Shown piece after piece: positions 23,301 to 34,900 of a DNA stretch of 64,000 bases (the stretch's first letter is position 1; every line of letters starts with the position of its first letter). The stretch covers positions 177,501 through 241,500 of the forward strand of contig JACVTC010000178.1 in assembly GCA_016946835.1 (NCBI GenBank), written 5' to 3'. This stretch comes from Neocallimastix lanati (nom. inval.) (lineage: Eukaryota; Neocallimastigomycota; Neocallimastigomycetes; Neocallimastigales; Neocallimastigaceae). The position numbers were made by a program, and so were the translations under genes. The notes beneath the pieces were generated by a model, which saw nothing but the letters and a program-made list of their open reading frames with translations, was not told where the DNA came from and searched no databases.

Positions 23301-24770
23301 ATGGAAGAAAATCTAATTATTGATGTAAGTGAGTCTAACAAGGGAAACGAGCAAATTATTATTAATAAAAAATATATATTTAATTTTTCATAGATAAGAA
23401 AAGATAATTCCAAAGTTTATAAATGTACCGAATATAAAAAAAAAACTAAATAAATGTAAATCTTTTATTATTTTAAATGATAAGAAAGAAATCTTAAAAT
23501 ATGATTGTTCACATCCTCATCCTGAAAAAGAATACGATGTATCTCTATCTATAATGAAACCGAAAATTAAAGATGGAATTGAAAAAAAAAAAAAAAAAAA
23601 AAAAAAACATTCAATTTCTTTTGGTATAAAAATAAAACCTTTATATAATAAAAATTTCTAAAGAAATGGGACTTATATTTCCAGAATATAATTCAATTAA
23701 ATCCCCAACTATCAAGAAATTTAAATAAAAAAACGACCATCCAATGTAACAATATTGGCTGAAATTCCTAGTGAATCTAAATATTATAAAACAAAGTGAG
23801 GGGAAAATTTTATGATATTCAAAAAATTCTAATATAATAATTTTTTCAGTCCCCTTTTCAAGCAAAAATTATTTAGAGAAATAAGGATGATATATTTTGT
23901 TGATGGTACATTTTTTTATTGCCCCTAAATTTAGTTATCAAATATTTATTACAAGAACTTATGCTAAAGAATTAGATAGTTTGTACACTACTTTTTTTGC
24001 AATATTAAAAAATAAAGAACAAGAAATATATAAAATATTATTTGAAAAATTAAAAAAAAAAAATAAAAAATAATAATACATCTAACAATAACATTATAAT
24101 TGAACCAAAAAAAAAAAAAATTTGCATTGTGATTTTGAAAGAGGCCTATCTAAAACATCAAAAACAACATTTCCTAATACAAATATTAAATACTGGATTT
24201 GGTATTATAAAAAAAAACACTATAAATTAAAAAAAAAAAATTATGCTCTAATGAAGTAAAAAAAAAAAATGATAATAATATATTTATTTATTATAAAACT
24301 ATTTCAAATATTTATCAATTATATATCCTTAATACATATTTAATATTTATATTAGAATTAAAATTAAATTCATTTAAAAATAATTATTGTCAATTTTTAA
24401 AATTTTTAGAATATTTTTATAAAACAGATTTAATTGATTAGGATATGAAAATTTGGAATTATTATAATAATATGAAACCTATAATAAACAATGCCTCAGA
24501 ATCACTCAATAATTATTTAAATAATCTATTTCCAATAAAATTATACTATTATGAATTAATAGATAAATTAAAATGAACTTGAACATTTATCATATTATGA
24601 TGATCAAAATTAAAAAAATAAGAGGAATTTGGAAAAAAAAAAAAAAAAAAAAAAAAAAGAGCAATACATAAAGCTAATGAAATCAGTGTCTTAATTGAAC
24701 GCTACAAAAATATTGAAGCCAAGTTAATTGATGCTAAATGTGATTAGAAATAATATTATTAATTTGTGGT
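23301..24770 (+). pseudogene. Decayed FLYWCH-finger MULE-type transposase
   Basis: From an ATG at 23,301 the translation, with several frameshifts and in-frame stops (first TAG at 23,391), gives a FLYWCH-like zinc finger (VYKCTEY, then a Cys lost at a frame break, then YDCSHPHP). It continues with a transposase core: YFVDGTFF (23,897-23,920, first Asp), FSYQIFITRTYAKELDSLYT, then HCDFERGLSKTSKTTFPNTN (24,124-24,182, second Asp) and NNASESLNNYLNNLFP (24,490-24,535, candidate Glu). This order fits Mutator-like DDE transposases with an N-terminal FLYWCH finger, which would cut and move a DNA transposon. No terminal inverted repeats could be assigned. At least six breaks make it inactive. Confidence 0.65.
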
Positions 24771-25786
24771 TTGATTGTTTAACTGATTTAAATAATATAA
24801 ATATAATATAAATATTACTTACTTTATAATAAATAATTAAGAAATAAGGAATGAACCAAACGAAATAATTAGAATTCTGTCATTCAAAAATTTAATGTAT
24901 AAAGTTTATTAAATTTAGGCCGTTTAAATTAAATATTCAAATACATCTGTATAATTAATATTTTTATCATTATAATTATTATTATTTTTTTTAATAACAT
25001 TGAAATAAAAAGAATTATTATTAATAATATTTATATTTTTAATAACATTTATATTTTTATATAATTTTTTTATTAATAGCATTTAAATAAAAGAATTAAA
25101 ATCATAAAATCTAACCATGATATGATTTATTTAATTATTCACTTAATAATTAATTTAAAAACTAAAGTAACAAAATAATACAATAAAAAAATATTATATA
25201 GCACAAAATAGCTAAAGCCACACCTATATATCATCTGAAAATTGGCGTAATACAACCTCCCATTTGTTTCATATCAATTTGCTAATTGATATAAAATACA
25301 ACTATTCAAACCTTATTTAATATAAAATTAGTTTTTTTATATTCAGACATAAATTAATGTCATAAATCAAATTTAAATTTAAATGATTTTATAACAATTT
25401 TTAATATATTTAAATATATTTTATTATATTATCATTTAATATTTTAATATATTAATAATAATTAAATCTAAATTAATAATAATTTCAAAATAATTTTAAA
25501 AAAAAAAAAAAAAAATTTTTTTATTTTTAATAAATGAATAAAAAGAACAATACTAAAATAAAAATAAAAAAAAATAAAAATAAAAAAAAAGGAAAAAAAA
25601 AAAAAAAGGAAAAAATGTTTTAATTTTTTTATTTTTTTTTTATATTTTTTAGAGTTACATTACAAATTTTTTTTTTTTTTTTTTTAAAACAATAATTTTG
25701 ACATTACAAATTTTTTTTTTTTTTTTAAAACAATAATTTTGATAAAGGACGCCTTTGGTTCAGTCATCTTCAAACACTGGAAGAAG

Positions 25787-26050
25787 TTAATTTTATTTAT
25801 TTATTTATTAAATATTTATTTATTTATTTATTAAATATTTATTTATTTATTGATGAAATTTATTAATATAATTTTATTTATTTACTTATTAAATATTTAT
25901 TTATTTATTGATGAAGTTTATTAATATAATTTTATTTATTTATTTATTAAATATTTATTTATTTATTAATGAAATTTATTAATATAAATTTATTTATTTA
26001 TTTATTAAATATTTATTTATTTATTAAATATTTATTTATTTATTTTATAA
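25787..26050. repeat. TTTA minisatellite, about 59-bp units
   Basis: Four to five tandem units each holding TTTATTTATTTATTAAATA and GATGAAATTTATTAATATAA (or AATGAAATTTATT). Confidence 0.8.
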
Positions 26051-26591
26051 TTTAAATTTATTTAATTAACTACTAAATTTTTATTAAATTCATATTTTAA
26101 TATTACTAAACTTAATTTTATTAATAAAAAAAATATATTTAATTTGATATTATAATTTTAATTGAATGAATGGCAATTTGCAAAACTGCAAAATCACAAA
26201 GAATAAATATAAAGAAAAAGGTATTCTTTATTTTTAATACTCTTTAATTATGTTATAATTGAAATAAGAAATAATAGAATTTATAATATTAATTAATGAT
26301 TTGGAAATCAAGCCATATATTAATAATCCACTAAAATCATTAGATTTAAGTTTAATTTATTTTTGAATATAAAAATAATTTTATAATTAATTAAAGCTTG
26401 TAAATTTCAATTTCATATCATATCGGAATTGTTTTTTTTTTTTTTTTTTTTTATTTAAAATGTATCCAAAATGGAAAAATAGAACATTTGCTTATTCATA
26501 TTTTCTCGAGTAATGACTAAATATGAATAATATTTTTGTTATTATTATTAAGTAATAACAAAGTAGGAATAATTATATTGTAATACATTTA

Positions 26592-26592
26592 T

Positions 26593-26664
<72 letters not shown>

Positions 26665-26768
26665 TAATAATAAATAATAATAATAATAAATAATAATAAT
26701 AAATAATAATAATAATAATAAATAATAATAATAAATAATAATAATAATAAATAATAATAATAATAATT
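26592..26768. repeat. AAT trinucleotide microsatellite
   Basis: About 175 bp of AAT units with scattered AAATAAT interruptions. Confidence 0.9.
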
Positions 26769-27220
26769 GATAATTACATAAATAATTTAAATATATATAC
26801 TCTTCTTTTTGTAACTTTATTTAATTCTTTTTTTTTTTTTTTATTTTTATATATGTATTGATTTATACATTTACATTATTAATTTACATGTACCATGCTT
26901 ATTTCTTATGATTTTAAAATTGTAATAGATTTATGTTCATAATTATCCTATTTAATTTATTTTTAATTTATTATATGTTATAGAAATAGAACAAATAATC
27001 ACGTGTTAAACTTACTTATTAGTTTTGCGAGGATTTTACATAATTTCCTTTGTGTACCACCACAAAATACTCTGGATTTTATTAAAAAAAAAAAAAAATT
27101 AACATACTAAATCACAGTATTCTATTAAATGAAAACTTTAAATATGTATATTTTAATATTATAGAAATATTTTAAGTTACTGTAAAATTTTCAATTTAAT
27201 ATTAAATAAAATAACTTGTA

Positions 27221-28026
27221 ATGAACATTATCTTAGTAATATATATATATATATATATTTCGTATTAATTATTCAATATGGATATAACCGTACTATAAAT
27301 ATTGAATCTAATGATATTCCAGATGAATTTATTTATCGTTTTGAAGTAAATAATAGTTACATTAAAGGTAAATCACAAAACTACACAATACAAGAATATA
27401 TGAAACAAAACTCTACAATGCAAGATTATAGAGCAAAGTGTAATATTGATGATCCAGATTTTTGTAAAGGTGATGTATGTGTGTGTATGTATGAAAGCGT
27501 AATTAAACCTTTTATTGAACTTCCAGACCAGAACAATCATATTCGTAAATATATTTTAGTTCCCTATGCAAATTATTATAAGGATTTTATGTATGAATAT
27601 AATAATAATGAAACTGTATATATACCTCTTAAGTGTAGTAATGATTATCAGTGTTTTTCAAATAAATGTGTTGATAATATTTGTACATATAATGAAAATT
27701 CAGATGCAACTAGATGTGATCGTATATACACGAGATATAATATGTTTTCACGTAAAAAAGATATTGGTGGACATATACATTGTGGTCGTATGCTTCATGA
27801 GTATTGTACCGAGGATGAAGAATGTTCATTTAATAGTTGTAAAAATAATAGATGTTCAGATATTCATTATGTACCTACTGAACTTGATTCAGTTGTAATA
27901 GATTTTCAAGATATTTTTATAATGATAGAATTTATTATTGTTATTATAATTTTCCTTTGTTGTTGTTGTTATTACGGTATAAAATGTTATAAAAACAGGA
28001 ATGAAAATTTTACTAAAATAAACTAA
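27221..28026 (+). CDS. Cys-rich single-pass membrane protein
   Basis: The uninterrupted ATG frame is 27,400-28,026 (208 aa), but the same frame is open upstream to the AT repeat and reads like secreted protein (FVLIIQYGYNRTINIESND from 27,259). An ATG at 27,221 begins a hydrophobic stretch (MNIILVIYIYIY) in a different frame; the (AT)10 run at 27,239-27,258 separates the two, and the mismatch is 2 nt. I therefore place the likely start at 27,221. Numbering from the ATG at 27,400, the ectodomain has two copies of C-x5-C-x4-C-x4-C (79-95 and 136-152) and other Cys, then one membrane helix at about 172-192 ending in CCCC, and a short Lys/Arg/Asn cytosolic tail. The topology is type I. I do not recognise an enzyme; a cell-surface role is inference. 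Confidence 0.65.
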
Positions 28027-28440
28027 TTAGTTTATAATATTTTTTAAAATGATTTTTAAAACTATTTTAAAATAATAAGAATTAAATATTTAGTTGAATA
28101 TTAATAAAAAGTATAATATAAATAATAAAAGATTTATAATAATTAGAACATATAAAAAATATAATAAAAATATAATAAAAATAATTAAAAATGAAATAAA
28201 ATAAAACTTTATTCATTTATAAATTATTTACATAACATAAAATTTATGATATAAATTTTATGTTTACATTAATTTTATGTATTTAATAGAATTTATGATA
28301 TTACATAAATTTATCTTATATCACGTTATTTCTGGATTATTTTATAAATCCTATGATAATTAATCAAATGATTAATTAATTTATTTTTATGTAATTATTA
28401 ATAAAATAATTTATTAATAATTTTTTTATTTTCATTTCAT

Positions 28441-28990
28441 ATCAAATAAATAATGGAATTATTAAATAATTAAAATAATGGAATAATAAATACTAAATAA
28501 TAAATAATAAATAATAAATAATGGAATAATTGAATAATGGAATAATGGAATAATGAATAATAATAAAATGAGTATTTATTAATAAATAATGGAATAATGA
28601 ATAATAATAAAATGAGTATTTATTAATAAATAATGGAATAATGAATAATAATAAAATGAGTATTTATTAATAAATAATGGAATAATGAATAATAATAAAA
28701 TGAGTATTTATTAATAAATAATGGAATAATGAATAATAAAAAAAGTATTTATTAATAAATAATGGAATAATAAATAATAAATAATAAATAATAAATAATA
28801 AATAATAAATAATGGAATAATAAATTATAAAAAAAGTATTTATTAATAAATAATGGAATAATAAATAATGGAATAATAAATAATGGGAATAATAAATAAT
28901 GGAATAATTAAATAATGGAATAATTAAATAATGGAATAATTAAATAATGGAATAATTAAATAATGGAATAATAAATATTATTATTGAATA
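28441..28990. repeat. Minisatellite with TGGAATAATGAATAAT core
   Basis: Tandem units of about 56-58 bp containing AATAATGGAATAATGAATAA, then AAAATGAGTATTTATTAATA, flanked by shorter AATAAT and TAATGGAATAATTAAA units. At least five long units are regular. The stretch AGTATTTATTAATAAATAAT also occurs inverted at 21,420-21,600. Confidence 0.85.
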
Positions 28991-30265
28991 TAGTTAAATA
29001 AATTTTATAATACAAAGTTTCTCGTTTTTAACAAAAATATAAAATATAAAATAAATATAAAACACTTTTTATTTTATTATTATTATTAATTTTTTTTTAC
29101 TATTAAATATATAATATAAATAAATATTGATTATATAAAATAATTAAAAAAAAAAAAATAATAATATTTTTTTATCAATATAAAGATAAAATGAAAATTT
29201 GAAAATATAAAAAAAAAAAAAATAAAAATTTAAATATCAAAAAAAATAAAAAAAATTTTTTTTTTTTTTTTTTTTTATTTTTTAATTCTCTCTTTTTTTA
29301 TCTTTTATGTTTCTACGTTTTTATTTTTTTTATTATTATTATTATTTTATTTGTTTTTTTTTTTTCTCAACTTTTTTTTTTTTTTTCTCAACTTTTTTTT
29401 TTTTTCAACTTTTATTTTTTTTTTTTTTTTTATTATTATTTTTGTTTTTGTTTGTTGGTGTTTTGAAATAAATAAATATTTAAAATAAATGTTATATATA
29501 TAGAAGACGACTAACAATCCTATTTGAACTTTTTAATAACTGATTGTGCTATTATGTGGTGTAGGTAGGTAGGTTCTTGAACTTTATTTTCGTCTATTAA
29601 CGATACTTTTTTTTTTTTTTTTCAAAGAGATAGATAGAATTTTGAAAAAAATAATTGGAGTTAGAAAAAGAAATTTTATAGGGGTTTTTTAGGTTTAGCA
29701 GTTCATTAAAAAATTTTTTTTATTTTTTTTAAAAAAAGGAAAAAAAGGAATTTTTTGAGGTAGAGCGAGTTAATAAATAAAAGTTAATAATAATTCAAAC
29801 GACGCTTAGAATATATCTCTTAAAGATATAAAAGATTTTTATAAATCAATGTCAATTAGGTTTTTTTTTTTTTTTTTTTTTACTACAAGTAATAAATTCT
29901 TTTGTACTCTTTTAAACAAATTAAAGGGTTAAAACTTCATCGACGATTTTTTTTTTTTTAATAATTAATTTAAAAAAAAAAAGTATATATCTATGATATT
30001 ATAATTATTAAAGGTGAGAATTATATTTCTTTTAATATTGTTATTGTTAATACCTATGATCCTAATTTAAAATTTAAAAAAATTATAAAAAAAAAATAAA
30101 AATAAAAAACAAAAAAATTTTTTTTTTTTTGTAATAATATTATCATTATTTTATTTATTTATTTATTTATTTATTATTAAGATAGTAATTAAAAAACGAT
30201 TAATCATTAAGTTATGAAAAATATATAATACATATAAAAATCATACTTTTTGTATATTAATAGAT

Positions 30266-30296
<31 letters not shown>

Positions 30297-30328
30297 TTTA
30301 TCATTTAATTAAAATGAATTAAAAAAAA

Positions 30329-30371
<43 letters not shown>

Positions 30372-30418
30372 CTTTAGTTAATTTTCATTTTTTTTTTCTT
30401 AAAATATTATATTTCAAC
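28991..30418. other. Gene-free spacer, homopolymer rich
   Basis: Poly-T/poly-A runs at 29,256-29,276, 29,350-29,430, 30,271-30,296 and 30,330-30,370. A slightly less AT-rich part at 29,500-29,830 holds GTAGGTAGGTAGG but no ORF. Nothing else is recognised. Confidence 0.5.
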
Positions 30419-31489
30419 CTATAAATACTTTAATTCTGTTAATTTTAGCCATGTCATTAAAATAAATTCTCTACCGTTAATTTTTGAATCAATACTATTG
30501 TCTAATGCTTTACTATTTGAAAGGAGAGGGTACCAATTCAAACATTTTAAATTATCTAAATTAAACTTTGCTATTAATTTACTTTCTTCTTCAGATACAC
30601 AGGTAACATACCAGGCATAATTTGTTCTGTAAAATAATAATTTCTCTGAAAAAGTACAATAAAAAAGTGACTTTTGTATTATTTCTATTTCATCAAGTTT
30701 TATCGCTTTTTCATATTTGCTTATATCTTTTTGATTAATATCTTCCTTTAACTCATTTATATCATCAGAAGATAGCTTTAATTTTAATCCATATTCATTC
30801 AATATATCCATTTCAGGTTCAGATAGTAATTTTGCGGATTCTCTTGCTTTTCCTAGGCCATAACCTTCTTTATTATCATATAATGTTCGTATAGCAAATT
30901 CAATCTCACTATATTTAACGGCGACATTCATATTTTTTTCTTTTATACTTGATTTGTGAACTCCGACGACTTCGTATTTCTCATTCAAAAGTGGAGAGCC
31001 CGATGATCCCTTGTCGGTGGATACGTCATGATAATAGTTAAAGCCATGAAGTTCTTTTATTTTTCCAAAGGATATCGAAAATGTATTATTTGGAAATTGG
31101 AAAATTTGAATGGGTTCATCAATTCCATTATCTCTATTGCTAGGCTTAAGAAAGTATGGATTAATTTCTTTAATAATTTCATCACTTAATTCAATAAACG
31201 TAACATCAATAAATTCAGATGTAAATACAAAATTTTTATCAGTCATTTGAATTCGCTTTGATTCTGTTTTATTAGATTTATATTTGTAGAGTTCAAAGGA
31301 TTCGCCTGATCTAAGACAATTTTCATTTAATACGTGATTATTGGTCATTAAACCTCTCATTGGATTCTCACTTGATGGAATTGGAATTTCAATAAAAAAA
31401 ACTGTGCCACTAAACTTACCAATTTTAATTAAATATATTGAATTTTCCATATTTTCAATTCCCATCGTAATCTTATCACGACAATACAT
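30419..31489 (-). CDS. Trypsin-like serine protease (chymotrypsin fold), 356 aa
   Basis: The N-terminal half is a trypsin-like peptidase domain of the HtrA/Trypsin_2 type. Candidate triad residues are His52 in MTNNHVL, Asp95 in EFIDVTFIE and Ser163 in DKGSSGSPLL, with VVGVHKS following as the substrate-pocket strand. The spacing (43, then 68 residues) fits the fold. There is no signal peptide or membrane segment, so it is probably intracellular. The C-terminal 150 residues (from about 205) are charged and mostly helical, with no family I can name; they lack a PDZ domain, unlike HtrA. The first ATG is at 31,489; a second in-frame Met at residue 9 and a third at 14 (MENSIYLIK) are alternative starts. 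The gene lies about 490 bp downstream of ankyrin gene C on the same strand, but nothing shows that they are co-regulated. Confidence 0.8.
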   Translation of the reverse strand: MYCRDKITMGIENMENSIYLIKIGKFSGTVFFIEIPIPSSENPMRGLMTNNHVLNENCLRSGESFELYKYKSNKTESKRIQMTDKNFVFTSEFIDVTFIELSDEIIKEINPYFLKPSNRDNGIDEPIQIFQFPNNTFSISFGKIKELHGFNYYHDVSTDKGSSGSPLLNEKYEVVGVHKSSIKEKNMNVAVKYSEIEFAIRTLYDNKEGYGLGKARESAKLLSEPEMDILNEYGLKLKLSSDDINELKEDINQKDISKYEKAIKLDEIEIIQKSLFYCTFSEKLLFYRTNYAWYVTCVSEEESKLIAKFNLDNLKCLNWYPLLSNSKALDNSIDSKINGREFILMTWLKLTELKYL

Positions 31490-31975
31490 TTCATTTTCTG
31501 TACTTGGTAAACTTTTTATTATAGATTATTTAAATATTTTTTTTTTTTTTTTTTAAAATAAAAAAAAAAAAAAAAAAAAAAAAAATTTAAAATTACGAAA
31601 TATAACAATATAAAGAAATAAATAATGATATAAAATATTTATAATATTATAAAATATAAAAAATATATAAAATTAATAATTTATTTTTATTTTATCGTTA
31701 TTTTAAAATAATAATAATAATAATATATCTCTTTAGATAAAAAAATTTTTTTTTATTAAATTTCTTTAAAATAAAAAAAAAATTAATAATAACTTTAAAT
31801 TTATTATTATTATTGATATTAAATATGCATTAATAATATAAAAAAAAAAAAACGAACCTATCTGAATCGGTATCATCAGTTTCTAATTCATCTCTATCTT
31901 CATTATCTTTATTAATATAAATATATATATATATATAAATTTTCATTTTATATATTAGAACTTTTAATTAATAAA
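31490..31975. other. Spacer with small acidic coding-like block
   Basis: Mostly poly-A/T. On the minus strand 31,854-31,925 reads NKDNEDRDELETDDTDSDRF, an acidic peptide flanked by AT filler. It might be a terminal exon of the ankyrin gene upstream or of another gene, but no splice evidence is convincing. Confidence 0.3.
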
Positions 31976-34900
31976 TTATTTAATTAAATGATGATATATT
32001 AAAATTAATTTTTTACCATATAAGCATTTTATCATTTCTTTATTGTTATATTCCTTAGCTATATCCAATGGTGTATCTGAGTAACAATTCATTACATTTG
32101 ATAAATTTTCTTTATTTTTTTTATTCAGATTCACCAAAGATCTTACAATTTCAATATTATTTAAGTAGCAGGCAATATGTAATGGTAAATTTTTTTTATG
32201 ATCATGTATTTTAAGATTAGCATCATTACGCTCGAGGATCCAGTCTACTATATCTTTTTCTTTAAAGTAACATGCAATCATTAAAGCATTTATACCATAT
32301 TTCGTTTTTTTATTTATGTCTATGTTTTTATATTTTAATAAACATTTTAGAAGTTCCTTATTCCTATTTTTACATGCATTTATGATCGAGGTATCACCAA
32401 ATTTATTTTTTTTATTTAAATTCAATTTAATTTTATCTTCGTTAGCAAATTCTATTAATAAATTAACCATGTCAATATTGTTTTTCTTAATAGCATGCAA
32501 AATTAAATAATCTCCATATTTTTCTTCATTCAATTTCGAAATAAAATTACTTTGGTTGGCATGCTCTATTAATAATTTAATCATTTCCATTTCAATATCA
32601 TCGACCGTAATAATGTATTCCATTAATATTTTAATCATTTCGAAATTTTTATTATTAATGGCTAATAAAAGTGGATCATTTCCATTTATATTTTTTTTAT
32701 TTATTGTTAATTGAATGCTATTTTTATTGGCATAATCAATTATTAAATTAACCATTTCAACACTATTCTTTTCAACGGCACAAAGAAGTGGATAATTTCC
32801 ATTTCCATTGATTTTATTTATTTTCAAAATAATATCATTTTTGATGGCGTAATCTATTAATAATTTTATTATTTCAATGTTTTCCCATGAAACTGCTTTC
32901 AGGAATAGAGAGTTACCATTTTCATATCTTTGATTTATTTTAAATTTAATATTATTCTCATGGACATATTCAATTAATAATTTAACCATCTTCATATTAT
33001 TTTTATAAATGGCCCAGTGAAGTGGATTTCTTCCCCATTTATCCCTTTCTTTTATTTCTAAAGCAATATTATTGTTATTGGCATAATCAACTAATAATTT
33101 AACCATTTTAATATTATTATTATAAACGGCAAATAAAAGTGGATAATCTCCATTTTCATTTTTTTCCTTTATTTTCAATTTAATATTATTTTGATTAGTA
33201 TACGCTATTAATAAATTAAATATTTCAATATTATTAATAAATGTTGCAAACAAAAGTGGATACCATCCATGGATGGCAGTATCATTGATATTCAAAATAA
33301 TATTGTTTTTACTGCTATTGGCATAATCTATTAATAATTCAATTATTTCACTATTAATCATAGTAGTAGCTTCTATCATTGGATACATTCCATCATTATC
33401 TTTTTCATTTATTTCCAAATTAATATTATTATCATTGGCATAATCTATTAATAATTTTATTATTTCAATATTATCTTTATTAGTGGCCAAGAGTAGTGGA
33501 TAATCCCCATTATTATTCTTTTCATTTATTTCCAACTCAATATTTGTTTTCTTGGCATAATAAATTAATAATCTAACTATTTCAATATTATCATTAGCAA
33601 TGGCAAGCAAAAGGGAATAATTTCCATTTACGATTTTTTCGTTTATTTCCAAAGTAATTTTATTTTTAATGGCATAATCAATTAATAATTTAACTATTTC
33701 AATATTATTCTTTTCAATACCATAAAGAAGTGGACTTCTTCCCTTTTTATCTTTATCATTCATTTCCAAAACAATATTACTACTACTGGCATATTCAATT
33801 GTCAGTTTAACCATTTCAGTATTATTCTTTCCTGCGGCATAAAGAAGTAAATAATTTCCATTGTAACTCTTTTCATTTATTTTCATAATAATATTATTTT
33901 TATTGGCATATTCAGTGATTAATTTAACCATTTCAACATTATTATTTTCTATCGCCAAGAGAAGTGGATAATATTTAGTTGTCTCATTTTGTTCATTCAT
34001 TTTCAAAATAATATTCTTTATATTGGTATATTCTACTAATAATTTAACGATCTCATCATTATTTTTACAAGTGCTCCTTAACAGTGGATAGTCGTCATAT
34101 TTATTACCCTGCTCATTTATTTTCAAAACCATATTATTTTTATTAGCATAATCGATTAATAATTTTACTATCTCAATATTATCTTTATATGTGGCCCAGA
34201 AAAAAGGATACTCTCCATAATTATTCGATTTACTTATTTCTAAAATAATATTATTTTCAATGGCATAATTAATTAATAATTTAACTATTTCGATTTTATT
34301 ATTATATATGGCCCCGAGAAGTGGATAATAGCCATCATTATCCTGTTCATTTATTCTTAAAATAATATTATTTTTAATGGCATATTCAATTAATAATTTA
34401 ACTATTTCAATATTATTATTACTAATGGCCCCGAGAAGTGGATAATACCCATCATTATCCTGTTCATTTATTTTCAAAACAATATGATTTGTATTGGCAT
34501 AATCAATTAATAATTTAACTATTTCAATACTATCTTTATATGAGGCCCAGTATACTGGATAACTTCCATCATTACTTTGTTCATTTACTTTTAACACTAT
34601 ATTCTTTTTATTGGCATAATCAATTAATAGTTTAAGTATTTCAATATTATCTTTATTAGTAGCCCAGAGAAGTGGATAATTTCCTTCTTTATTCTGTTCA
34701 TTTATTTCTAAAAGAATATTATTTGTATTGGCATAATCAATTAATAATTTAACCATTTCAATATTATCGTTAGAAGTGGCCCAGAGAAGTGGATAATTTC
34801 CTTTTTCATTCTTTTCATTTATTTTTAACACAATATTCTTTTTAATGGCATAATCAATTAATAATTTAACTATTTCAATATTATCTTTATTAGTAGCCCA

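Larger units (their letters stand above)
24771..27220. other. Gene-free AT-rich spacer with repeats
   Basis: Contains a duplicated unit of poly-T followed by AAAACAATAATTTTGA (25,655-25,742), a TTTA minisatellite (25,787-26,050), an ATT microsatellite (26,592-26,768) and poly-T (26,429-26,452). At 25,200-25,330 a less AT-rich island ends in ATACAACCTCC, which on the minus strand looks like a polypurine tract followed by an LTR start (GGAGGT then TGTATTACG), similar to 42,252. No ORF was found. Confidence 0.55.
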
